Below, one piece after another: positions 1-8,099 of a stretch of DNA of 64,000 bases. The notes beneath the pieces were generated by a model. It worked only from the letters and a program-made list of their open reading frames with translations, made no database searches and was not told where the DNA came from. This stretch comes from an uncultured Gelidibacter sp. (lineage in GTDB: Bacteria; Bacteroidota; Bacteroidia; Flavobacteriales; Flavobacteriaceae): assembly GCF_947500795.1 (NCBI RefSeq), contig NZ_CANMTE010000002.1, positions 248,001-312,000 of the forward strand, read 5' to 3'. Within the stretch, counting starts at the first letter, position 1. The number at the start of each line of letters is the position of its first letter. The position numbers were made by a program, and so were the translations under genes.

Positions 1-5
1 AAAAC

Positions 6-302
6 TTAGGCCACTGATACTGCCGTGCCGGTTACAGAAACGGTTATACAGTTATTAACAGTAACCTCCATATCTACCTTAATACCAACAACAGCGTTGG
101 CATTTAGTTTTCTTGCATGGTTCTGCAATTCTTGAAAAGCTTGTTCTTTTACCTGGCTCATACTTTCAGAAATTCCAGCATAGTATTTTTCCATATTGAA
201 GGAAATTGACATTTTTTGCATGTTGACTGCAATTCCTGAAACGATGCCTTTATATTCTAAAATTTTAAAGCCTTCTATAGAATTAGTGGTTGTGAGAATC
301 AT
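6..302 (-). CDS. YbjQ/UPF0145 family protein
   Basis: This 98-residue protein matches the YbjQ (UPF0145, DUF74) family. It starts with a Thr-rich strand (ILTTTNSIEG), carries the conserved A-F-x-E-L helix around residues 54-60 and then the characteristic ANAVVGIKVD strand near residues 68-77, and ends in SVTGTAV. Members are small soluble proteins that form a ring-shaped oligomer; their biochemical role is not settled and the old label 'heavy-metal binding' is weak. It lies 42 bp downstream of rnr on the same strand, so it may be cotranscribed with it. Family assignment is firm, function is unknown. Confidence 0.85.
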   Translation of the reverse strand: MILTTTNSIEGFKILEYKGIVSGIAVNMQKMSISFNMEKYYAGISESMSQVKEQAFQELQNHARKLNANAVVGIKVDMEVTVNNCITVSVTGTAVSVA

Positions 303-344
303 ATGTTTAAGTTTATCCTATCAGTAGAAACTACACCACATTTG

Positions 345-2543
345 TTACAATTCTATAATTTGTGGTTTTCCAATCAGCGTAAAATCGAGGTGTTTTTTAA
401 CTAAATCGGTGTTTTTAACCTTCACTACGACTTCTTCACCAAGTTGATAACTCACGCCAGATTTTTTTCCAACCAAGGCATATTCTGTTGCATCAAATTC
501 ATAATGATCATCATTCATATCTCTAACAGATACCATGCCTTCACATTTATTTGAAACGATTTCAACATAAATTCCCCAATCTGTTACACCAGAAATAACT
601 CCTACAAACTCTTCATTTTTATGGTTTTCCATAAATTTGATCTGCATGTATTTAATAGAATCACGTTCTGCCTTGGTAGACAGATTTTCCATATTGCTGG
701 AATGGTTACATTTCTCTTCGTAAATAGCTTCATTAGCCGATTTTTCACCATCTAGGTAACGTTGCAACAAACGATGCACCATCACATCAGGATAACGACG
801 GATTGGCGACGTAAAATGCGTGTAATAATCGAATGCTAAACCATAATGGCCGATGTTATGCGTGGTATATTCCGCTTTACTCATCGTTCTAATGGTCAAC
901 GTATCCACTAAATTTTGTTCGGCTTTACCTTGAACATCTTTTAACATCCCGTTTAAAGAAGATGAAATACTATTGCGATCCTTGAAATTAAGTTTGTATC
1001 CAAATTTAGAAACTACGCCTTGCAATGCCGCTAATTTAGTAGCATCTGGCTCATCATGCACACGATACACAAAAGTCTTTTTAGGCGATTGTTTTCCAAT
1101 ATATTGTGCTACTTTTTTATTGGCAAGCAACATAAATTCTTCAATCAATTTGTTGGCATCTTGACTGGTTTTAAAGAACACCCCTATCGGATTTGCCTGC
1201 TCATCAAGATTGAATTTTACTTCTACTTTATCAAAAGAAATGGCGCCTTCTTTCATACGTTCACGACGCATAATTTTTGCCAATTCGTCCATTTTTAAAA
1301 CAGCATCAGCAATATTTTGATCAACGTCATAAGCCTCTCCTGTAATAGAAACTTCTTCTGGAATGTGGGTCCCGTTGGTTTCAATGATGGCTTGCGCTTC
1401 TTCATAAGCAAAACGAGCATCACTGTAGGTTACCGTTCTTCCAAACCACTGCGATTTTATTTCAGCCTTATCATTCATCTGAAACACTGCAGAAAATGTA
1501 TATTTTTCTTCGTTTGGACGTAAGGAACACGCATTATTTGACAGTACTTCCGGAAGCATAGGAACTACCCTATCCACCAAATACACTGAGGTTGCACGCT
1601 CATAAGCTTCATCATCTAAAATAGTACCTTCTTGCACATAATGCGATACATCAGCAATGTGTATTCCGATTTCAAATAAACCATTATCCAGCACTTCAAA
1701 TGATAACGCATCATCAAAATCTTTTGCATCTTTCGGATCTATGGTAAACGTAAGCACGTTTCTCATGTCGCGACGCTTAGCAATTTCAGCTTCGTTAATG
1801 GACGTATCTAGGTTGTTGGCATATTCTTCTACCTCGGCAGGAAATTCGTATGGAAGCCCATATTCTGCCAGAATAGCGTGAATTTCAGTATTGTGTTCTC
1901 CAGGTTTTCCTAAAACTTTTAAGACGGCACCTTTAGGTGAATCTTCGTTTTTTTCCCAACTTTCAAGAGATACTAAAACAACATCGCCATTTTCAGCTTT
2001 GTTAATTTTATTGATCGGTACAAAAATGTCCGTATACATCTTGTTTCCGTTCACAACAACGAAAGCGTAATTATCGTGAATTTGAATCACCCCTACATAT
2101 TCGCTTTTAGCGCGTTTAATGATGTTTGTAATCTCACCCTCAAACTTACCCTTGTTACGACGTTTGTAAGCGTAAAACTCAACTTCATCGCCATTTAAGG
2201 CCTTATTTATGTTATTGGAAGCAATAAAGACATCCTCTTCAAAGTCTGGACTGATAATATATCCTGAACCTTTGGAGGCCATATCTAAAATTCCCGTATG
2301 GTATTCTGTGTTAACAACTGCTTTAAACTTGCCACGTTCAGTTTCTTCAATCTCTTTTTTAGCAAGTAACTCCTGAAGTTTCTTTATAATTTGATTTCTG
2401 CTAGAAGCATCATTTACTTCAAGTTTAGCAGCAATTTGTTTATAGTTATAGGATTGATTTCTATCTTTTTTTAAAATACTTAGAATTGTATTTGTTAGGT
2501 TAGAGATCTTATTTGATGATCCCTTTCTTCTTTTTTTTGTCAT
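345..2543 (-). CDS. rnr: Ribonuclease R (RNB family 3'-5' exoribonuclease)
   Basis: Processive 3'-5' exoribonuclease that degrades structured RNA in the cytoplasm. The order seen is a Lys/Arg-rich N-terminus with a winged-helix-like segment (about residues 12-70), cold-shock OB folds (about 75-230), the RNB catalytic domain with the acidic metal-binding motif DPKDAKDFDD near residue 268, the conserved HFTSPIRRYPD motif near 577, and a C-terminal S1 domain (GVISGVTDWGIYVEI) from about 635. The length of 732 residues fits RNase R (E. coli about 813, Bacillus about 779); the long Lys-rich tail of E. coli is absent. It is transcribed away from rpiB across a long AT-rich spacer. Confidence 0.96.
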   Translation of the reverse strand: MTKKRRKGSSNKISNLTNTILSILKKDRNQSYNYKQIAAKLEVNDASSRNQIIKKLQELLAKKEIEETERGKFKAVVNTEYHTGILDMASKGSGYIISPDFEEDVFIASNNINKALNGDEVEFYAYKRRNKGKFEGEITNIIKRAKSEYVGVIQIHDNYAFVVVNGNKMYTDIFVPINKINKAENGDVVLVSLESWEKNEDSPKGAVLKVLGKPGEHNTEIHAILAEYGLPYEFPAEVEEYANNLDTSINEAEIAKRRDMRNVLTFTIDPKDAKDFDDALSFEVLDNGLFEIGIHIADVSHYVQEGTILDDEAYERATSVYLVDRVVPMLPEVLSNNACSLRPNEEKYTFSAVFQMNDKAEIKSQWFGRTVTYSDARFAYEEAQAIIETNGTHIPEEVSITGEAYDVDQNIADAVLKMDELAKIMRRERMKEGAISFDKVEVKFNLDEQANPIGVFFKTSQDANKLIEEFMLLANKKVAQYIGKQSPKKTFVYRVHDEPDATKLAALQGVVSKFGYKLNFKDRNSISSSLNGMLKDVQGKAEQNLVDTLTIRTMSKAEYTTHNIGHYGLAFDYYTHFTSPIRRYPDVMVHRLLQRYLDGEKSANEAIYEEKCNHSSNMENLSTKAERDSIKYMQIKFMENHKNEEFVGVISGVTDWGIYVEIVSNKCEGMVSVRDMNDDHYEFDATEYALVGKKSGVSYQLGEEVVVKVKNTDLVKKHLDFTLIGKPQIIEL

Positions 2544-3273
2544 TTATAATGTAATCATATTGAATTTCTAAAGTTAAGCGAAATTCTGTTATTTGAAACT
2601 CAATTAAAGGAGAAGATTGGTAATTAAGTTTTTACAAAACTACGATTTATATATTAAACCAAAGTTTCCTTTATATCAAATTTAAGATAACTCCGACATT
2701 TCATTCTTTTAAAAACACTTTAAAAACTCTAAATCGAAGTTCAAAACAGTTATCCACATTTATATATATTATAATTAGCTTTTATTTTAAAATTAAAAAA
2801 AAAATGATGTTTATGATGGGGTGTTAATAACCGTTATAACTTTTTGAGCTTTTGTTTTGAAAGTTTAAAATTGACAGTTTGTTAGGATGAAGTTAACAAG
2901 TTATATGATTTTAATCGCTTGAGTGTAAGTGATATTTTAAAGGTTATTAACAACTGTTAACAACAGGATTATACAACTAATTCATGATAATATTTTTCTA
3001 TTTCTATGTTCACAGACCTACTTTTTGATGATGATAAGTAGTCAGAAAAAAATGGGTTAAATTTTAGGAATTGATGTTTATAACCTTGGTTGTAAAAAAA
3101 TCTGACTTATAAAAATTTTAATGTTAGAAATTAGCTACAAGATATTAACAAGAAATCAATAGTAGTTTAACTGTTGTTAACAACGTAAAGTGTTCCTTAT
3201 ATAGATGTATAAATATATCCTTTTATTTAAGTGCATTTAGTAACTTTATACGCGAAACAAAACACAACAAAAT
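2544..3273. other. Gene-free AT-rich tract with DnaA box; candidate oriC
   Basis: These 730 bp hold no credible ORF and separate divergent rnr and rpiB. They contain a perfect DnaA box TTATCCACA at 2750-2758, a near match TTATTAACA at 2944-2952, five TTAACAA words (2893, 2947, 2957, 3145, 3177) and a 12-bp perfect palindrome GTTGTTAACAAC at 3173-3184. Long A and T runs lie between them, as in a DNA-unwinding region. This is what a bacterial origin can look like, but only one box is perfect and dnaA is not adjacent. Alternatives are a regulatory region for rnr/rpiB or simple AT-rich spacer. On the minus strand TAAATTTG (2677-2684) matches the flavobacterial -7 element TAnnTTTG and could serve rnr. 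Confidence 0.35.
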
Positions 3274-3708
3274 ATGAAAATTTCAATTGGTAATGATCAT
3301 GCTGGTACTGAGTATAAAGAGGCCATTATTAAGCATTTAGAGAAGAAAAACTTCGAAATTAAGAACTACGGAACTAATAGTAATGACAGCGTAGATTATC
3401 CAGATTTCGTACATCCAGTAGCAACTGATGTTGAAAACAACGCTGTGGATTTCGGAATTATTATCTGCGGAAGCGGTAATGGTGCAAATATGACTGCTAA
3501 TAAACATCAAGGGGTACGTTCAGCCTTATGTTGGAATAAAGAAATTGTAGCCTTGGCAAGACAGCATAATGATGCTAATATATTGAGCATTCCGTCCCGA
3601 TTTACAGCGCTTCAACAAGCTATTGAAATGGTAGACACCTTTATAGAGACTGCTTTTGAAGGTGGGCGTCACGAAAACCGCATTAAAAAGATTCCAGTGG
3701 AACATTAA
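3274..3708 (+). CDS. rpiB: Ribose-5-phosphate isomerase B
   Basis: Interconverts ribose 5-phosphate and ribulose 5-phosphate in the non-oxidative pentose phosphate pathway. RpiB/LacAB family features are visible: GNDHAG at residues 6-11 (Asp8, His9), the catalytic Cys65 followed by GSGNG (66-70) that binds the phosphate-side oxyanion, and KHQGVRSA around 77-84. The length of 144 residues is normal for the family. It ends 3 bp before the cation efflux gene, so the two are probably translated from one message. Allose-6-phosphate isomerase activity is possible in this family. Confidence 0.94.
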   Translation: MKISIGNDHAGTEYKEAIIKHLEKKNFEIKNYGTNSNDSVDYPDFVHPVATDVENNAVDFGIIICGSGNGANMTANKHQGVRSALCWNKEIVALARQHNDANILSIPSRFTALQQAIEMVDTFIETAFEGGRHENRIKKIPVEH

Positions 3709-3711
3709 TTC

Positions 3712-4611
3712 ATGGGTCTTCACCATTCACATTCTAATAAGAAAGATAGGAATCTAGTCATTTCTATCCTGCTGAACATCCTGATAACTGCTGCTCAAAT
3801 TGTGGGCGGCATCTTATCAGGAAGTTTGGCCTTATTAAGTGATGCGCTACATAATTTTAGTGATGTTATTGCTCTTGTTGTAACTTATGTAGCATCAAAA
3901 TTATCAAAACAAAAAGCGTCCTTCCATCGTACATTCGGTTATAAACGTGCTGAAATTCTTGCCGCGTTTATCAATGCTTCAACTTTAGTTATTGTTGCCA
4001 TTCTTTTAATTATTGAGGCGTTTAGCCGTTTTCAGAATCCAGAACCTATTGAATCCTCTTTAGTTATTTGGTTGGCTTTAATTGCCATTTTTGCGAATGG
4101 TTTTAGTGTATTACTTCTCAAAAAAGATGCGCAGAATAACCTTAACATGCGTTCTGCATACATACATTTATTGACAGATATGTTAGCAAGTGTTGCCGTA
4201 TTAGTAGGTGGATTATTGATGACATTTTACCAATGGTATTGGGTAGATAGTGTGTTGACTTTCCTGATTGCGCTGTATTTAATTTGGGTAGGCTATGATT
4301 TATTGATCAAATCTTCCAAAATGCTCATGTTATTTACGCCAGATCATATTGATATTAAGGATGTGGTCAGAGCCGTACATCAAATTCCTAAAGTGAATAG
4401 ACTGCACCATGTGCATATTTGGGGTTTAAATGATGATGAATTGCATTTGGAAGCACATTTAGAATTTAAGGAAGATATTAGTCTGTCTGAATTTGATAAC
4501 ATTTTACACGATATTGAACTATTATTACATGATCAATTTGAAATTAATCATGTCAACATTCAACCGGAATTCAATAAAATGGATCCTAAAGAAATTATTG
4601 TCCAAGATTAA
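3712..4611 (+). CDS. Cation diffusion facilitator (CzcD/ZitB-type metal efflux)
   Basis: Inner-membrane zinc/cobalt/cadmium-proton antiporter of the CDF family. Six membrane segments are apparent in roughly the first 210 residues. The intramembrane metal site is formed by His47/Asp51 (DALHNFSD) and His152/Asp156 (HLLTDML), the His-Asp arrangement typical of Zn-CDF members. The C-terminal cytoplasmic dimerisation domain carries a His-rich strand (LHHVHIWGLNDDELHLEAHL). The N-terminus has a short His cluster (LHHSHS). The 299-residue length is usual. It sits 3 bp after rpiB; no metalloregulator gene is next to it, so regulation cannot be read from the sequence. Confidence 0.92.
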   Translation: MGLHHSHSNKKDRNLVISILLNILITAAQIVGGILSGSLALLSDALHNFSDVIALVVTYVASKLSKQKASFHRTFGYKRAEILAAFINASTLVIVAILLIIEAFSRFQNPEPIESSLVIWLALIAIFANGFSVLLLKKDAQNNLNMRSAYIHLLTDMLASVAVLVGGLLMTFYQWYWVDSVLTFLIALYLIWVGYDLLIKSSKMLMLFTPDHIDIKDVVRAVHQIPKVNRLHHVHIWGLNDDELHLEAHLEFKEDISLSEFDNILHDIELLLHDQFEINHVNIQPEFNKMDPKEIIVQD

Positions 4612-4632
4612 TTGATTCACCACAAAATACAG

Positions 4633-4641
4633 TTATCCACA
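4633..4641 (+). promoter_or_regulatory. Second perfect DnaA box, overlapping a start codon
   Basis: TTATCCACA ends on the first base of the GNAT start codon and is followed at once by another TTAACAA word (4644-4650). The same pair of words occurs in the 2.5-3.3 kb tract. Whether DnaA binds here is inference; a 9-bp match can occur by chance. Confidence 0.3.
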
Positions 4642-5084
4642 TGTTAACAATTACTACAAAAACCTTTAAAGAACTCAGTATTGATGAGCTCTATGCTCTG
4701 TTACAATTGCGAAGTGAAATATTTGTAGTGGAACAAAATTGTGTGTATCAGGATATCGATTATAAAGATCAAAATGCCTTACATGTGTTGGGATTTAAGG
4801 ACAGTGAATTAGTGGCGTACACGCGAATTTTTAAACCTGGTGATTATTTTGAATTGGCCAGTATTGGACGTGTACTTGTAAAAGCCAGCGCGCGCCATTT
4901 AAACTTTGGATATGCGATTATGGAGGCTTCCATTAAAGCGATTGAAGAGCGCTACAACGAGACCAAAATTAAAATTTCAGCCCAAACCTATTTAAAAAGA
5001 TTTTATAATAATTTAGGTTTTGTGGAAATTGGAGAAGGTTATCTTGAGGATGGTATTCCACATATTGGAATGTTGAAAAGCTAG
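4641..5084 (+). CDS. GNAT family N-acetyltransferase (ElaA-like)
   Basis: A 147-residue single-domain acetyltransferase of the GNAT superfamily, closest in layout to ElaA. It has the N-terminal LRSEIFVVEQNCVYQDID motif that is diagnostic for ElaA, followed by the acetyl-CoA-binding segment SIGRVLVKASARHLNFGYAIM (about residues 74-94) and the closing strand FYNNLGFVEIGEGYLEDGIPHIGM. The acceptor substrate is unknown. It follows the cation efflux gene by 29 bp and converges with the OmpA-domain gene, overlapping its 3' end by 4 bp. Confidence 0.88.
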   Translation: MLTITTKTFKELSIDELYALLQLRSEIFVVEQNCVYQDIDYKDQNALHVLGFKDSELVAYTRIFKPGDYFELASIGRVLVKASARHLNFGYAIMEASIKAIEERYNETKIKISAQTYLKRFYNNLGFVEIGEGYLEDGIPHIGMLKS

Positions 5085-5914
5085 TTAATTTCTGACACAT
5101 AAGTGACCATAATCTCTACACGACGGTCATATTTAGCCTCGCCTCCCAATGGGAATTTGCGGCGCATCCCAACAAATTTCATACGTTTGGCATTGATGCC
5201 TTGCTTTACGAGATAATCATAAATATGCTTAGCTCTGGCTAATGATAAATTGCGTTTGTTTGTTTTTCTATCAATCGCATCCCTACTGTTTTGGGTGCAA
5301 CACACATGACCTTGAATGGTAAAATAAATGTCATCTCTTTTAATTAACACCTTGGCAATTTCCTCTAAAGTCTTTTTTGATTCTGGTAATAAATAGCTGT
5401 AACCGGTTTGAAAAAGGATATTATCCAAGACGATATTATCCCCTATTTTAATGTTGCCTTCTAAGGTTTCCTTGGCGGTTTTAACTTTAGTTTCAACGAT
5501 AGGTTTTGGTGGAAAAACTGGCGAAACGATAATCTCAACCTTTCTGTTTAAACCTCGAATTTTATTGACATTTTCCTCTTTAATGAGTTTTAATAATATT
5601 TTACCCTTACCATCAACATTGGTAATCAGCGATTCGTCAAACTCATGGTTTGAAAAGGTGGTTTTAATGGAATTGGCTCTTTTTTGTGAGAGTGCTAAGT
5701 TGTAAGATTCGCTGCCTCTGTCATCTGTAAACCCATAAATAGATATTTTTTGAATGTCTAAATTTTCGATTTCAGAAAGGAAAACAAGGAGTCTACTTTG
5801 TTCTGTTTCAGTGACTTCAAATTCATCAGTTTCAAAAAACACCTCATGTTTTAATTCCTCTTGAGCCCATAGCAGATGGGTAAAAAGAACACTTATAAGC
5901 AGTATTTTTTTCAT
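5081..5914 (-). CDS. Secreted protein with two OmpA-like domains
   Basis: The protein has a Sec signal peptide (residues 1-17, ending near LLWAQ) and two successive OmpA C-terminal-like peptidoglycan-binding modules. The first spans about residues 22-135 (IYGFTDDRGSESYNLALSQKRA), the second about 160-277 (ILFQTGYSYLLPES, IQGHVCC, NLSLARAKHIYDYLVKQG). The first has the classical G-x-(T/S)-D pattern; the second has Gly-His-Val-Cys-Cys in its place, near residues 200-204. No beta-barrel precedes them, so it is probably a periplasmic or outer-membrane-attached peptidoglycan-binding protein. Its 3' end overlaps the convergent GNAT gene by 4 bp. A 9-bp inverted repeat lies directly upstream of its start. 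Confidence 0.85.
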   Translation of the reverse strand: MKKILLISVLFTHLLWAQEELKHEVFFETDEFEVTETEQSRLLVFLSEIENLDIQKISIYGFTDDRGSESYNLALSQKRANSIKTTFSNHEFDESLITNVDGKGKILLKLIKEENVNKIRGLNRKVEIIVSPVFPPKPIVETKVKTAKETLEGNIKIGDNIVLDNILFQTGYSYLLPESKKTLEEIAKVLIKRDDIYFTIQGHVCCTQNSRDAIDRKTNKRNLSLARAKHIYDYLVKQGINAKRMKFVGMRRKFPLGGEAKYDRRVEIMVTYVSEIN

Positions 5915-5915
5915 T

Positions 5916-5939
5916 ATTTAGTCACTTAGTTGACTAAAT
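5916..5939 (-). promoter_or_regulatory. Inverted repeat upstream of the OmpA-domain gene
   Basis: ATTTAGTCA (5916-5924) and TGACTAAAT (5931-5939) form a perfect 9-bp inverted repeat with a 6-bp spacer, ending 1 bp from the start codon. It could be an operator for a dimeric repressor (MarR-like sites have a similar look) or a hairpin that hides the ribosome binding region. The symmetry is seen; the function is inferred. Confidence 0.4.
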
Positions 5940-5985
5940 ATAACTAATTTTTTTACATACTAGTTTTCTATTCGACGAACGGAAA

Positions 5986-7620
5986 TTATTGAAGATGACT
6001 TAAATACGTTGATGGACTCTTTAAAATGTCTGCACCTTTTTTAATTTCAGTATTATTCGCAATGTAATAGGTGTACATGCCTTCTCTATAAAAATAACGC
6101 TTTACAATTTCCTCAGACAACAGGCCCATAATTTGAGTTTTATTATCATCAATAGCTTTCGTTTTATAGGTGTTTAACGATTTTAATAAGTCATTATACT
6201 GCGCATCAATTACACCGTTTAAATCTTCGTCTTTAGCCACTAATAGGGCATCGTCAAATGCTTTTTCAGTCTTGGTTTCAAAATTGAAATTATTGGCTTT
6301 TAAAAAGGCTTTAAAGGCATTAAAATCGGCATCCGTTAACTTAAAACTCTTTAAATCTGTAACCTTATGTGAATAATAGTAGTCTGTTGCAAAATCAAAA
6401 ATCAGATGTTCGTTGACAATAGCCTCAGTAATTGGGCTCAATTTAGTAATATCCAACTCCACATCAGGTTGAATTCCACCACCATCATATACGGTTCTAC
6501 CTCTTTTGGTTTTAAACGCAGTATAGTTTTCTTTCTTGACACGTGTCGCTTTACCACTTTCGTCTCTATTCCAATAATCTAAAGACTGTATAGAGCGTCC
6601 TGAAGGCGTGTAGTAACGTGAGATGGTAATTTTCATTTGCGTGCCGTAAACCAAAGATTTTGGACGCTGTACCAAGCCTTTACCAAAACTTCTGGCACCT
6701 ACAACCACTGCTCTATCTAAATCCTGTAACGCCCCGGCTACAATCTCACTTGCAGAGGCACTTCTACCGTCAATCAAGACTACTAACGGAATCTCGGTGT
6801 CAATGGCTTCTTTTTGGGTATAATAGGTTTTATTGTACTTATCAACTTTTGATTTTGTAGTAACGACCAATTGATTTTTAGGAATAAAAATATTGGTAAC
6901 ATTCACCGCTTCATTGAGCAATCCACCTAAATTGCCTCGAAGATCCAAAACAATTTGTTTTGCCCCTTGGCTCTTTAAAACGCGAACGGCATTAATGGTT
7001 TCGGCTGATGCCTTTTCATTGAATTTTCGCAACACCACATAACCTATTTTATCATCAATCATTGAATAATGTGGCACAGCGTGGATTTCTACAGCTTCAC
7101 GTTTAATGGTAGCTGTTTGTGTTTTTCCTTGACGCACATACGTAACCTCTACGGTAGTTCCGGCAGTACCTTGTAATAAATTCCCAGCATCATCATTAAA
7201 ATCGGCTACAACGGTCTGATCTACTTTAATAATTTCATCACCCGCCTTTAATCCTGCTTTATCCGCCGGAAAATCTTTATAAGGCTCTATGATAACTAAT
7301 TTATCTTTTAGGGTTAATACGCTGGCCCCAATGCCTGTATAATCGCCTGTATTATTAATTCTCGAGGCTTCTACATCTTGTTCATTGTAAAAATTGGTGT
7401 AGGGATCCAAATCTTGAAGCATGCTTTTAATGGCGGTATCCATCAAATCTGCCGGATTGGTTTCATCAACATAATTCATGTTGATCTCTTTAAATAATGT
7501 GGTAAAAATTTCTATTTGCTTGGCAATTTCAAAAAAATCGTTTTTAAATGCCGATCCAGTAATAAATACAACACCAATAAGAATAGGAAGTACTATCTTT
7601 TTTGTCAATAACTTTTTCAT
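5986..7620 (-). CDS. S41 family C-terminal processing peptidase
   Basis: Periplasmic serine protease of the CtpA/Prc family. An N-terminal signal or anchor (residues 5-25) is followed by an N-terminal helical region, a PDZ domain (about 90-175; GIGASVLTLKDKLVIIEPYKD and DKAGLKAGDEI) and the S41 catalytic domain. The catalytic Ser lies in DGRSASASEIVAGAL near residue 288 and the general-base Lys in SFGKGLVQ near 313. The 544-residue length fits flavobacterial members, which carry an extra C-terminal helical region. It starts 19 bp after rnpA on the same strand; this rnpA-ctp pair suggests cotranscription. Confidence 0.94.
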   Translation of the reverse strand: MKKLLTKKIVLPILIGVVFITGSAFKNDFFEIAKQIEIFTTLFKEINMNYVDETNPADLMDTAIKSMLQDLDPYTNFYNEQDVEASRINNTGDYTGIGASVLTLKDKLVIIEPYKDFPADKAGLKAGDEIIKVDQTVVADFNDDAGNLLQGTAGTTVEVTYVRQGKTQTATIKREAVEIHAVPHYSMIDDKIGYVVLRKFNEKASAETINAVRVLKSQGAKQIVLDLRGNLGGLLNEAVNVTNIFIPKNQLVVTTKSKVDKYNKTYYTQKEAIDTEIPLVVLIDGRSASASEIVAGALQDLDRAVVVGARSFGKGLVQRPKSLVYGTQMKITISRYYTPSGRSIQSLDYWNRDESGKATRVKKENYTAFKTKRGRTVYDGGGIQPDVELDITKLSPITEAIVNEHLIFDFATDYYYSHKVTDLKSFKLTDADFNAFKAFLKANNFNFETKTEKAFDDALLVAKDEDLNGVIDAQYNDLLKSLNTYKTKAIDDNKTQIMGLLSEEIVKRYFYREGMYTYYIANNTEIKKGADILKSPSTYLSHLQ

Positions 7621-7639
7621 AAGCGTAGTCTCAAAAAGT

Positions 7640-8023
7640 TTAGGAATTAGGGTGTGATTCTTTCTTTAAAAAAGCGTCCAATAAGGTATTCATTTTTTTC
7701 GATATGGTACTAAAATCGCTTTCAGTCTTCCCAATATACAACACCATTAACGCATATTGACCTGTAATGTTGTTACTATAAGCGGATTTATTAAGCCTGT
7801 AAGCCTCTCGCATCAAACGCTTTATTCGGTTTCTATGGACTGCTTTTTTAAAATTGCGTTTACTTACTGAAACACCCGTTTTTAGTGGCGTAGAATCTTC
7901 AAAGCTGGTTTTTATATACACGAGCCTCAGGGGATATGCAACTACCGATTTACCTTCCGCAAATAGCTTTTCAATGAGCTTTTGGCTTTTTAGCTTTTCT
8001 ATTTTTTTATACGACTGATCCAT
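7640..8023 (-). CDS. rnpA: Ribonuclease P protein component
   Basis: Protein subunit of RNase P, which matures the 5' end of tRNA. The RNR signature is clear at about residues 54-76 (KRNFKKAVHRNRIKRLMREAYRL), with the aromatic/basic N-terminal strand before it. The 127-residue length is usual. In many bacteria rnpA follows rpmH; here no rpmH or dnaA is adjacent and the upstream gene (M1 peptidase) is separated by a terminator, so rnpA probably has its own promoter in the short spacer. Confidence 0.93.
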   Translation of the reverse strand: MDQSYKKIEKLKSQKLIEKLFAEGKSVVAYPLRLVYIKTSFEDSTPLKTGVSVSKRNFKKAVHRNRIKRLMREAYRLNKSAYSNNITGQYALMVLYIGKTESDFSTISKKMNTLLDAFLKKESHPNS

Positions 8024-8051
8024 AAGGCATCAAAGGTAATTAGGTTTCATA

Positions 8052-8081
8052 AAAAAACCGCTTTTAATAAAGCGGTTTTTT
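8052..8081 (-). terminator. Intrinsic terminator after the M1 peptidase gene
   Basis: A 13-bp perfect stem (CCGC core flanked by A and T runs, loop TAAT) lies 18 bp beyond the peptidase stop. It carries T-runs in both directions, and only the minus-strand direction has an upstream gene. Confidence 0.85.
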
Positions 8082-8099
8082 AGAAGTTGAATCTGTGAT

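Noticed and set aside
973-1881. Four plus-strand ORFs opposite rnr
   Set aside because: They lie wholly antisense to the strongly supported RNase R frame and have no recognisable domain.
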